From Bacillota bacterium (GTDB lineage: Bacteria; Bacillota; Clostridia; Christensenellales; Aristaeellaceae), in assembly GCA_023425025.1 (NCBI GenBank), contig JAFADG010000016.1, forward strand, positions 62,001 to 126,000: DNA of 64,000 nt. The letters are read 5' to 3'. The translations under genes and the position numbers were made by a program. Positions 25,350 to 32,638 of the stretch are shown in pieces (positions within the stretch are counted from its first letter, which is position 1; the number at the start of each line of letters is the position of its first letter). The notes below the pieces were generated by a model, which was given only the letters and a program-made list of their open reading frames with translations, searched no databases and was not told the origin of the DNA.

Positions 25350-26120
25350 CTACCTGAACAGTATCATCACCTGATTGGGCCCCGTGCGCCTGAGCACCCG
25401 GTAGCCGGCATGGGAGGCAACAGCGATGCCGTTCATGCCGGGGCGGCAGTAACCGCCGGAGGTCAAGGTGCCGTCATCCCGGACGAGCAGCCTGCCCAGC
25501 AGGCCCACCTTCACCCACTCCGGACGCTGTTCCCTGGGCACATAGGCGCGGGTCGGGTCATAGCTGGGGTTCAAGGCGGGCCTTGTTTCCGCATGGGCGG
25601 AGGCCAGCACAATGCCGCGGGCGTCCGTCCTATGGGGCACAGTCACATCCTCGTACACGATGCTGCCCCATTCGTCGGTCTGAAATTTGTTCTTCCAGCG
25701 CCGTTCCCCGCCGCCGGCCACAAAGCCGGGCGCGCGGCTTACGACGCCCAGTACGTACTCGTCATAAGCCTGGGCGATGCGTACCCTGTCGCCGGTCCCG
25801 GCAAAGGTGACAAAATAGCCCGGCTCAATGGGCTGGCCCGACTCTGTTTCAAACAGACCGGCATAGTCCGCGCCGGTGCCGCCTAGACCTACGTCGATGT
25901 AGACACTGCCGTCCGCAGGGTTTACAAGCCCTCCGCTGGAAGCGGCGGTTTGCAGGGCGACGGCGGGTTCAACGGCCTCGGCTGCGTCTGTTGCTCCTGT
26001 TGATACAGCTGGCAACGCCAACCCTGCGCGGCGGCCGGAGCCAGAGGCTATGATCGTCGATTCTTCGCCGAAGGGCGGGCATGTAATGGGAAAACTGTTT
26101 GGTTTACGCCGTTTACTCAT
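25350..26120 (-). CDS. Peptidase_G2-domain surface protein (short paralogue)
   Basis: A 256-residue protein. After a variable N-terminal 75 residues it carries a domain that is about two-thirds identical by eye to the C-terminal 170 residues of the protein at 26895-28361: ADYAGLFETESGQPIEPG, then PGFVAGGGERRWKNKF and YDPTRAYVPREQRPEW. This is recognisable as the Peptidase_G2 (autoproteolytic intramolecular-chaperone) domain known from Bacillus phage tail appendages and some spore-formers. It lacks a signal peptide. The upstream block is shared with two neighbours (26154-26182), suggesting co-expression, possibly in sporulation. Confidence 0.75.
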   Translation of the reverse strand: MSKRRKPNSFPITCPPFGEESTIIASGSGRRAGLALPAVSTGATDAAEAVEPAVALQTAASSGGLVNPADGSVYIDVGLGGTGADYAGLFETESGQPIEPGYFVTFAGTGDRVRIAQAYDEYVLGVVSRAPGFVAGGGERRWKNKFQTDEWGSIVYEDVTVPHRTDARGIVLASAHAETRPALNPSYDPTRAYVPREQRPEWVKVGLLGRLLVRDDGTLTSGGYCRPGMNGIAVASHAGYRVLRRTGPNQVMILFR

Positions 26121-26153
26121 GTGGATACCTCCAATGCTCAGTGGGGTCTGCTT

Positions 26154-26182
26154 TATGTATATGTAGGATGTGAAGGGACAGT
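26154..26182 (-). promoter_or_regulatory. Conserved upstream element, copy A
   Basis: On the minus strand: AC, 17 bp, CATATACATA, then AAGCAGACCCCACT, 7 bases and GGAGG before the ATG at 26120. Copies B and C lie upstream of the genes at 28361 and 28955. The AC-N16/17-CATA layout resembles a sigma-K promoter, although the last two -10 positions differ from consensus. Confidence 0.55.
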
Positions 26183-26335
26183 GAGAGGCGCCTGGCCCGG
26201 TGCGGCGGGAAAACAGGCGCAGGGAAGGTCGCGCAGCCCACCAAATGGTATATTGTTATTTGCGGTTCGGTCCCATATAATGGTGGCTATCTGAACTGCG
26301 TTTCCTTACAGCACGTTGATACAGGAGATGCACAT

Positions 26336-26803
26336 ATGCAAGCATATTGGTACCTGGTGCGAATGAAGGTGCAGGTGGGCCTTACCTACAGGTTTGAGGT
26401 GTTCGCGGTGATGGCCACCCAGATGATTGTGATGGTGGCTTCGGTGTATTTATGGAACAACGCCTTTACCGGCCAAAGCTCTCTGGCGGGCCTTGACAGA
26501 AGCCAGATGGTCAACTATGCCGTGCTGGCGGTGGTTTTGAGCAGCCTGTTTCAAAACGGGGTACAAAACGCCATCAAGGTGGAGAAGCTGAAAACAGACA
26601 AGGCCAGCATACTCAAGACCGACGGAAACAAGGTCTGGTGCAGCTTTGACCACCACCGCTTCAGCGCATCGGATTTGATTACGGAACTGGCCAAAGAGCT
26701 GGATATACTGGATTTGAGCGTCCACGATGCTGACATTGAGGACGCGGTAGGGCTGATTTACAAGAAGGAAGTGGAGATAGGGGCGGAAAGAGGGCAGATC
26801 TGA
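26336..26803 (+). pseudogene. ABC exporter remnant: permease N-terminus joined in frame to an ATPase C-terminus
   Basis: A 155-codon frame with a good start (AGGAG before ATG 26336). Residues 1-80 match the N-terminus of an ABC-2 exporter permease of the type at 12390-13187, with its first helices. From about residue 88 the sequence (SFDHHRFSASDLITELAKEL, then DILDLSVHDADIEDAVGLIY) matches the C-terminal domain of an ABC exporter ATPase, compare VNEPGIDQVVSQIF at the end of the 13192-14214 product. Nucleotide-binding motifs and most helices are missing. The simplest reading is one large deletion in a lost permease-ATPase operon. It is probably not functional. Confidence 0.72.
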
Positions 26804-26850
26804 GGGCGGGCATCAGGATGGCGCGCATGGGGAGGATCACGGACAGCAAG

Positions 26851-26885
26851 CGGGAAGGGCCTCTTTACGCAAGGAAGCCCTCCCG
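26851..26885 (-). terminator. Hairpin after the large Peptidase_G2 gene
   Basis: CGGGAAGGGC (26851-26860) pairs with GCCCTCCCG (26877-26885) with one bulged base. It is 9 bases from the stop codon of the gene at 26895 and is related in sequence to the hairpin at 25297-25332. It also lies downstream of the ABC remnant on the other strand. Confidence 0.6.
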
Positions 26886-26894
26886 TTTCATTTA

Positions 26895-28361
26895 TTATCT
26901 GAACAAAATCAGCGCCTGGTCGGGTCCTGTGCGCTCCAGCACGCGGTAACCCTCATGGGCGGAAGCGGCGATGCCGTTCGTGCCGGGCAGACAATAACCG
27001 CCGGGGATCAAGGTGCCGTCGTCCCGTACCCTGAGCATGCCAAGCATGCCCACCCTTACCCATTCCGGGCGATTTTGACGGGGCACGTAGGCGCGGCCGG
27101 GATCGTATGCGGGATTGAGCACCGGCCTTGATTCCACCCGGGCCGGAGAGATGATATTGCCTTGCTTGTCTTTGGTTTCCGGTACGGCAACGTCTTCAAA
27201 CAGGACGCGGCCCCACGCGTCGGTCTTGAACTTGTTCTTCCAGCGCAGGTCTCCGCCTCCGGCCACGAATCCCGGCGCGGCGCTGACGACGCCAAGGATA
27301 TATTTGTCGTAGCTCTGGGCCAGGCGTATTTTCTTGCCCGCGCCGGCAAAGGTGACAAAAAAGCCCGGCTCGATGGGCTGGCCGGATTCCGTTTCGTACC
27401 ATTCCGCGTAATCCGCGCCGCCGCCGTTCCAGGCGTTGTCGATATAGGCATCGCCGGTATACAGGATTTTGGCGGCCAGGCCCTGGTTCAGTTCATTTTG
27501 GCCATTGGCCAGAAACCAGGAATAGGGCGCTTCTGCCCGGCCGTAGCTGCCCATGATGTGGGCGCCGAAATAGCCGTTGGTGGAGGTGGCGGCGCCCTCC
27601 GCGTGGGAATAGTTGCCGGTGGCCGATGTCAAAATGCCCTCGGCATGGGTAGCGATCCCCAGGCTTTGGGTGGATATGCCTTCGGCATGGGTAAAGCTTC
27701 CTCCGGCGAGGGTCTCATCGCCCTCGGCGTGGGCGCAGTAGCCGGAGGCTTCGGTTTGAATACCCTCCGCGTGGGCGGTAAAGCCTGCGGCCAGGGTCAT
27801 ATTGCCCTCAGCATGGGCGTTTTCGCCGGAAGCGGCGGTCTGCACGCCTTCGGCATGGGCGGCATCCCCGGAGGCGGCGGAACGGTTGCCCTCGGCGTGG
27901 CTGGCCTCGCCCTGGGCCCAGGTTTGCAGCCCTTCGGCGTGGGAATAAAAGCCCGTGGCCCGGCTTCCGCCTTCGGCGTGGGCGGCCTCCCCTGTGGCGG
28001 CGGAGCCGTTGCCCTCGGCATGGGATGCCAGGGCGGAACTGACAGTCTCATATCCTTGGGCACTGCTTGCCCCGCCGGAGGCTTCGGACCGAATGCCCTG
28101 GGCGAAGGAATTGTCGCCGGAGGCGGCCGTTCCCGTGCCGATGGCGAAGGCGTTTTCGCCCATTTGGTAGTCATCTCTGGTATGGATGCCGCGCACGGAG
28201 CCGGGCGCATTGCCGTCGATCAGGTTTTGCAGCTCGCCGGCCGGGCCGGTAGGCCCGGTGGGGCCTTCATAACACCAGCAGGGATTGGGCTGGGGGTGCT
28301 GCGGATAATAGGCAGTGGGATAAGGCGTGGGAGGACGAGAGTATCTATGATAGCCGTTCAT
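26895..28361 (-). CDS. Collagen-like/YadA-head-repeat/Peptidase_G2 surface fibre
   Basis: A 488-residue protein. Residues 1-30 are Tyr/Pro-rich, 33-42 are a short collagen-like patch (GPTGPTGPAG), and 86-256 hold thirteen 14-residue repeats ending in H/Q-A-E/Q-G (HAEG at 114, 128, 141, 155 and so on). These have the pattern of the trimeric left-handed beta-roll of YadA adhesin heads. A linker to about 315 is followed by a Peptidase_G2 domain (ADYAEWYETESGQPIEPGFF). The whole looks like a trimeric fibre with a C-terminal self-cleaving chaperone. No signal peptide is present, which suits assembly in the mother cell onto the spore. GGAGGA precedes ATG 28361. Confidence 0.8.
   Translation of the reverse strand: MNGYHRYSRPPTPYPTAYYPQHPQPNPCWCYEGPTGPTGPAGELQNLIDGNAPGSVRGIHTRDDYQMGENAFAIGTGTAASGDNSFAQGIRSEASGGASSAQGYETVSSALASHAEGNGSAATGEAAHAEGGSRATGFYSHAEGLQTWAQGEASHAEGNRSAASGDAAHAEGVQTAASGENAHAEGNMTLAAGFTAHAEGIQTEASGYCAHAEGDETLAGGSFTHAEGISTQSLGIATHAEGILTSATGNYSHAEGAATSTNGYFGAHIMGSYGRAEAPYSWFLANGQNELNQGLAAKILYTGDAYIDNAWNGGGADYAEWYETESGQPIEPGFFVTFAGAGKKIRLAQSYDKYILGVVSAAPGFVAGGGDLRWKNKFKTDAWGRVLFEDVAVPETKDKQGNIISPARVESRPVLNPAYDPGRAYVPRQNRPEWVRVGMLGMLRVRDDGTLIPGGYCLPGTNGIAASAHEGYRVLERTGPDQALILFR
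27594..28106 (-). repeat. 42-bp coding tandem repeats of the surface fibre gene
   Basis: Thirteen in-frame units of 42 bp (one of 39) encode the 14-residue head repeats. Units are diverged in DNA but keep the CATGCCGAGGGC-like core. The repeats also create a long open frame on the opposite strand (27162-28382), which is not a gene. Confidence 0.85.
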
Positions 28362-28395
28362 GCGGATTCCTCCAAAGTATAGTGTGGTCCGCTTG

Positions 28396-28422
28396 CAGTA
28401 TATGTATGGGGCGCAGCGCTGT
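28396..28422 (-). promoter_or_regulatory. Conserved upstream element, copy B
   Basis: Minus strand: AC (28422-28421), 16 bp, CATATACTG (28404-28396), then AAGCGGACCACACT, 7 bases and GGAGGAATCCGC before the ATG at 28361. The same block, with few changes, precedes the genes at 26120 and 28955. Confidence 0.55.
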
Positions 28423-28532
28423 TGCGGGCAGCGCCGAAACAATGCCCCCGGCTCTTTATGAAAATGTATGCAAACGAAAGAGAAGAGGCCGCGAGCAAGC
28501 CTCTTCCCCAACAATGGTAAATGAAAGCGGGC

Positions 28533-28955
28533 TTATGCCTGCCAGGGCCAGGGATACGCCTGTTCCTGCGCCTGACCATACCCATTGCCATAGACTTGGG
28601 CTTCAGGGGCATACTGAACTTCCTGGCTGCCGTACCAGCCGGCATCCCAGTACGGGAGGATGGGCATCAGCGCGGCTTCCTGGCCGCCATACCACTGCTG
28701 GTCGATGGGCATGAACTGCGCCTGGCGGCCGTCGGACCAGCCGCCCTTGTCGTACTGGCATGGAGAATGACAGGGCTTGCAGGGTTCCGGCTCGCAGGGC
28801 TGGGGCTTGCAGCAGGGTTTTTCCTGGCGGCATTTGCACTCGTTGCGGCAGGGAGGTTTGGGCTGGGGCTTGGGTTGGGGCTTGGGTTCGCACCACCAGC
28901 AGCAAACATAACAATTCTGTTCCTTACAGCGGGATTTTCCTTCATCGCCGTACAT
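28533..28955 (-). CDS. Cys/Pro-rich coat-like protein
   Basis: A 140-residue low-complexity protein. Residues 9-65 contain about 16 cysteines among Pro/Lys/Gln repeats (KPQPKPQPKPPC, KPCCKPQPCEPEPCKPC), and the remainder is rich in Tyr, Trp, Gln and Gly. This composition is typical of structural proteins cross-linked through disulfides and dityrosine, as in spore coats. AAGGAGGA precedes ATG 28955. It shares its upstream block with the two Peptidase_G2 genes, so the three are probably expressed together. Confidence 0.75.
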   Translation of the reverse strand: MYGDEGKSRCKEQNCYVCCWWCEPKPQPKPQPKPPCRNECKCRQEKPCCKPQPCEPEPCKPCHSPCQYDKGGWSDGRQAQFMPIDQQWYGGQEAALMPILPYWDAGWYGSQEVQYAPEAQVYGNGYGQAQEQAYPWPWQA

Positions 28956-28992
28956 AAAGCGGATTCCTCCTTGGTGAAAGTGGGGTCCGCTT

Positions 28993-29020
28993 TATGTATA
29001 TGTGCGCGTGCGGGGATGGT
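28993..29020 (-). promoter_or_regulatory. Conserved upstream element, copy C
   Basis: Minus strand: AC (29020-29019), 16 bp, CATATACATA (29002-28993), then AAGCGGACCCCACT, 8 bases and GGAGGAATCCGC before the ATG at 28955. It is nearly identical to copies A and B over the -10-like box and the following 14 bases. Confidence 0.55.
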
Positions 29021-29090
29021 GAGGAGGGCGTGAAGCATCGTGATGGGAAGGCTGTTGCTTACAGGAGGCCTTCGGCAATTTTGCATTGCG

Positions 29091-30068
29091 TCAGCGCATA
29101 TTTTCCGCGATTGTGATCAATTGCTCCTTTGGCAGGGCGTCGGCACAAATGCTGTAGCTGACGGCTTCCAATGTAAATGCCGGCGCGCCGGCAGATGGCA
29201 AACCCATGTCGGTATATGCCGTCCAGTCACGGTAGGCCTTGCCCGGCAAACCGGATTTGTGCAGGTACAAGGCATTCAGGTACGAATTGTTCTGGTCATG
29301 GATATAGATGCCTTGATCCATGCCCGGCAAAGAGACCTGTTCGCTGCGGCCTTCGTATACTGGAAAGTAGGCTCTTGTGTCCTTTTCCTGAAGCCCTGCC
29401 AGGATCGTCAGCCGGTTGCCCGCGCCGTTCTCAAACATCAGATAATATCCTTCGATATCGCTCAGGTACGTATCGGGCACGCTGAATTTTCTGATGAGAA
29501 AGCCTTCAGGCGTGTTTTCTTCCGAATACAGCCTTATGCCGGCGGCAGTAGTTTTGAAGGATGCGAAAAAGTGGATATTGCCTTCCATCAGTGCATAACC
29601 ATCCGGTACTGCAGACGGTGACAATAGATCAGATTGCGCCCGGCTGATTCTCTGGGCCAAGGACTCCAGATCATCGACCCGCTCGATAGGCACATGGAGG
29701 CTTTGGCTTACGTCCTGCGGATGATGCACAATCCAGAGTTCATTGTCCGGCGCCTGTCCGGCGATTTCCTTGGCCAGGGCGTTTGTGGAAGGGTCCGGTG
29801 TAAAGGCGGGCTTCTGATCCAAAACCTCTTTCATTTCGTCTGATACATCGCTGCCTTGCCAGTTGACCAATATCATTTGGGGAATCCCAATGGCTGCGGC
29901 GCATGCGGTGCCCAGCAGCAAAACGGCAGCGAGTATGGCGGCGCCCCGCACCCGCCGCGCCGGCCTTTTGCCCTGCTCCGCCGTCCGCTCTTTTGCCAGG
30001 GCATCTGCCAGCAGCTCCTGGGCGGGCGCAATGCCATCCATCATCCGTTTGTATTCCACTTCAAACAT
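29091..30068 (-). CDS. Transmembrane anti-sigma-factor-like protein
   Basis: A 325-residue single-pass protein: about 40 cytosolic residues, a membrane helix (GAAILAAVLLLGTACAAAIG), and an extracytoplasmic domain of about 260 residues resembling DUF4367-type sensor domains. The gene overlaps the upstream ECF sigma gene by 8 bases, a layout typical of a sigma factor and its membrane anti-sigma. The cytosolic part has no zinc-binding HxxxCxxC motif, so it is not a ZAS-type anti-sigma. The signal sensed is unknown. Confidence 0.75.
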   Translation of the reverse strand: MFEVEYKRMMDGIAPAQELLADALAKERTAEQGKRPARRVRGAAILAAVLLLGTACAAAIGIPQMILVNWQGSDVSDEMKEVLDQKPAFTPDPSTNALAKEIAGQAPDNELWIVHHPQDVSQSLHVPIERVDDLESLAQRISRAQSDLLSPSAVPDGYALMEGNIHFFASFKTTAAGIRLYSEENTPEGFLIRKFSVPDTYLSDIEGYYLMFENGAGNRLTILAGLQEKDTRAYFPVYEGRSEQVSLPGMDQGIYIHDQNNSYLNALYLHKSGLPGKAYRDWTAYTDMGLPSAGAPAFTLEAVSYSICADALPKEQLITIAENMR

Positions 30069-30573
30069 GAGAAAGGGCCTCCTCTCCGGAAAGCTTGGTT
30101 TTCAGCTTCCTGCGCGACCGGCTCAGTTCCACCCGCACGCTGGAGGCGGGCATGGAAAGGGCCTTGGCGATTTCCTCCGCGGTCATGTTTTCATAGTAGT
30201 GCAGGTGGAGGATGGTTCTGCTTCTTTTCGGCAGCGCTTCAAGAGCGGCTGTCAAATCTGCGTGCTCCCCCAGGGGGCAAGCGTCCTGCATATAGCCCGC
30301 CTGCTCACAAAGGGGCACCGTGTGCCTGCGCCAGGCGCTTTTTATCAAATTTCTGCTCAGGTTCACCGTGACGCGGATCAAAAAGGCCCGCTCATGCGCT
30401 TCATCCCGGAAGGTTGGCTGCACTTTCAGGCAGCGCAAAAAGACCTCCTGGAAAATGTCATCGGCGTCGTGCCTGTTGCCTGCGCGCACGTACGCCAGGC
30501 GGTAGACCAACAGGGAATGACGGAGTATCAGCGCCTGTATGGAACCGGCAGGACCCTGGGTGCTTTCACCCAT
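30061..30573 (-). CDS. ECF RNA polymerase sigma factor
   Basis: A 170-residue sigma-70 family member with only regions 2 and 4. Region 2 includes DADDIFQEVFLRCLK; region 4 has the helix-turn-helix MTAEEIAKALSMPASSVRVELSR, with the preceding LPKRSRTILHLHYYE. The start ATG 30573 is preferred because GGAGGTGA lies 5 bases upstream; the frame also opens at 30591. It is coupled to the anti-sigma-like gene and is divergent from the protease-like array, which is a possible target set. Confidence 0.88.
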   Translation of the reverse strand: MGESTQGPAGSIQALILRHSLLVYRLAYVRAGNRHDADDIFQEVFLRCLKVQPTFRDEAHERAFLIRVTVNLSRNLIKSAWRRHTVPLCEQAGYMQDACPLGEHADLTAALEALPKRSRTILHLHYYENMTAEEIAKALSMPASSVRVELSRSRRKLKTKLSGEEALSHV

Positions 30574-30704
30574 GCGTTCACCTCCCATCACCTATAACAC
30601 AACGCGGCCATCCAAAACGCGACAAGGGCGCGGAAAAAATTTTCCATATGTGTGTCCATTGTACACCATAAGCGAGAGGGACTATAAACAAAAAGTGATG
30701 CGCA

Positions 30705-30734
30705 TTGACGGGCCTTCCCGGCAGGTGGTATACT
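30705..30734 (+). promoter_or_regulatory. Sigma-A-type promoter of the first array gene
   Basis: TTGACG (30705-30710), 18 bp, TATACT (30729-30734), about 80 bases before ATG 30813. Confidence 0.68.
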
Positions 30735-30812
30735 GAATCCATATATTCCCTTGAAAAAAGCGTAAAAATTGCAAGCAATGCCTGGTGCGTACCGGAAAAG
30801 GGGGGTCAGCGT

Positions 30813-32324
30813 ATGCGGAAAAATGGGAAATGGATGGGAGCTGCAGTACTGCTTTTTGTGATTGTTTGGGCAGGGGTTGCCTTGGGACAGGTGCTGTCCG
30901 CGCCGGCCGGCGGAGGGTTGTTTGAGGCTGCCACCATGAGCCCCTATGTCACCCAGCCCCCATCGGCCGGCGTACCTGCGGAGGAACCGGATGGCCTGAC
31001 CGAAGGCTTTTACGGCCTGCTGCCTACGCCGACCCCCCTTGCGCCGGGCTTTCATGAGTCGGGGGATATGCTCAGCGGCATAGCAGGCTCCATTTTGACG
31101 GTGAAAGCCTATGACCAGGATGGCGCGCTGCTGATGAGAAGCGCCGGAACGGTTGTTTTTGATAACTACACCATTGCCGTCACATCAAACCTTTTGGAGG
31201 GCGCGATAAGGCTGGAGGCGCAAAGCAAGGCGGGGTACACCTATCAGATCACCAAGGTGGTGGCGGTGGAACCGCATACCGGTTTTGCGCTGCTGGAGTT
31301 TCAGTCGCCTACGGATTTAAAACCCCTTCTGCCGGGGGACGCGGTCATGAAGGAGGGCAGCCTGGTTGATCTGATCGGGCAGGATGAAACGGAAGGCTTC
31401 TTCTGGAAAGAGGGAAAGGTCTCCGCCTTTGCCAAGGAGGGTGCATCCCTCATTCAGTGCTCGCTGGATGTTCCCGGCGGTTTTTTCGGCGGGGCGCTGT
31501 TGAACAAGCTGGGCGAAATCGTCGGCCTGCCCTACAGTTACAAGGAAGATGCGAAACTGTGCTATGCCCTTGACATAGGCGATCTGCAAGCGCTGTTTGT
31601 CAAATGCAAGGGCCTGTCCCGGACGCTCATCGGCGAATGGACCGGCAAAGCGGCCGGGGAGGCCGCGGGGGAGGAAGGTACCGCTGCGCCCCTAAACCTC
31701 ACCGCGGCGGCAGCGGACACGGGCATCGCGCTTGCCTGGGAGGCGGCGCCGGGGGCGGTGCGGTATTATGTGTACCGGGCCCAGGGGGAGGACGGCGCGT
31801 ATTATCAGCTGGGCTATGTATACGACCCGGCTTACACCGATACGGACGCCCGTGCCGGAGAAACGTATACCTACACCGTGCGGGCGGTGTATCCCGCGCG
31901 GATGTCCGCAGATTCGAATCCCGCCGAGGCTGCCGTTCCCGACCTGTACACCGAGCCTCAAGTTCCTGTGCAAATTGGCGGCAGCGCCTTTTTGAATGTG
32001 GAAAGCGGCATGCCGAGCATTGATATGCGTGTGGAAAACGCAAGCCGCACAAAAACGGTGACCGGTTTTTCCATAGCCATATTCATGAAGGATAAGCAGG
32101 AGGAATACATCCTGAAGGATGACGGCACGGAATACTACGTCTATTTTGACGTCGGCGCGTCCATTGAACCATTGGGCGGCGCATACACCGGTCCGCTCTA
32201 TCTGAACGGCTTTTCGAACGTGAAGTATATCAACGTCGCCATTACCGGCGTACGCACGCTGGACGGTGCGGAGATTGCGGTTCCCAAGGAGGATTGGGCG
32301 TACAGCTACTGGACCGTGGAATAG
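30813..32324 (+). CDS. Exported trypsin-like pseudoprotease with FN3 domain (array member 1)
   Basis: A 503-residue protein. An N-terminal helix (about 8-28) is a signal peptide or anchor; a Pro/Thr-rich spacer leads to a trypsin-like domain (about 88-275), an FN3 domain (about 288-375) and a C-terminal domain of about 115 residues shared with array member 3. All three catalytic positions are replaced when aligned with members 2, 4 and 5: His by Asn126 (IAVTSNLLEG), Asp by Gly157 (HTGFALLEF) and Ser by Phe225 (GGFFGGALL). The fold core is kept, so it is probably a binding or regulatory protein. The start has AAAAGGGGGG upstream. Confidence 0.78.
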   Translation: MRKNGKWMGAAVLLFVIVWAGVALGQVLSAPAGGGLFEAATMSPYVTQPPSAGVPAEEPDGLTEGFYGLLPTPTPLAPGFHESGDMLSGIAGSILTVKAYDQDGALLMRSAGTVVFDNYTIAVTSNLLEGAIRLEAQSKAGYTYQITKVVAVEPHTGFALLEFQSPTDLKPLLPGDAVMKEGSLVDLIGQDETEGFFWKEGKVSAFAKEGASLIQCSLDVPGGFFGGALLNKLGEIVGLPYSYKEDAKLCYALDIGDLQALFVKCKGLSRTLIGEWTGKAAGEAAGEEGTAAPLNLTAAAADTGIALAWEAAPGAVRYYVYRAQGEDGAYYQLGYVYDPAYTDTDARAGETYTYTVRAVYPARMSADSNPAEAAVPDLYTEPQVPVQIGGSAFLNVESGMPSIDMRVENASRTKTVTGFSIAIFMKDKQEEYILKDDGTEYYVYFDVGASIEPLGGAYTGPLYLNGFSNVKYINVAITGVRTLDGAEIAVPKEDWAYSYWTVE

Positions 32325-32357
32325 GGAAGCGGCAGGATGGATTGAGAGGCATATACG

Positions 32358-32390
32358 GCTCCGGGGAAGCGGCAGTTTCCCCGGAGCTTT
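32358..32390 (+). terminator. Terminator after array member 1
   Basis: GCTCCGGGGAA pairs perfectly with TTCCCCGGAGC (11 bp, 8-base loop) and is followed by TTT. Confidence 0.75.
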
Positions 32391-32521
32391 GGCATTTGCC
32401 CGGATCATTTTTTGGAGCATATAAGCATCTTTGCAAGCTGCAGGTCATTTGTTTATTGGTACGCTGAATATATCTGGGTAAGGCGGCTTTGTTTGAAATG
32501 TGTGAATCGCTGCCAATTGCA

Positions 32522-32550
32522 TTGACGCAAATTGGGAATTATGGTATGTT
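32522..32550 (+). promoter_or_regulatory. Sigma-A-type promoter of array member 2
   Basis: TTGACG (32522-32527), 17 bp, TATGTT (32545-32550), 88 bases before ATG 32639. The -35 context GCATTGACG is repeated from the promoter of member 1. Confidence 0.62.
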
Positions 32551-32638
32551 TTCATCATAGTGGCAATTGTTTGTCAGATCATTCATCAGCATATGTTTGT
32601 ACCGGGTTCTTACCGCATGGGGATAGAGGAGGCAGTGT

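Noticed and set aside
27594..28106. Regular repeats considered as a CRISPR array
   Set aside because: The repeats are in-frame coding units of 42 bp with no spacers of unrelated sequence, and no cas genes are nearby.
27162..28382. 406-codon plus-strand frame opposite the surface fibre gene
   Set aside because: Its Gly/Ala periodicity is only the reverse complement of the 42-bp coding repeats; the minus-strand frame has the ribosome binding site and recognisable domains.
25297..29090. Peptidase_G2 genes as part of a prophage tail module
   Set aside because: No terminase, capsid, portal, tail or integrase gene is present; neighbours are coat-like genes with their own shared promoter block.
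31604..32023. 139-codon Gly/Arg-rich frame inside array member 1
   Set aside because: Shadow of the FN3-coding region in another frame; no start signal or domain.
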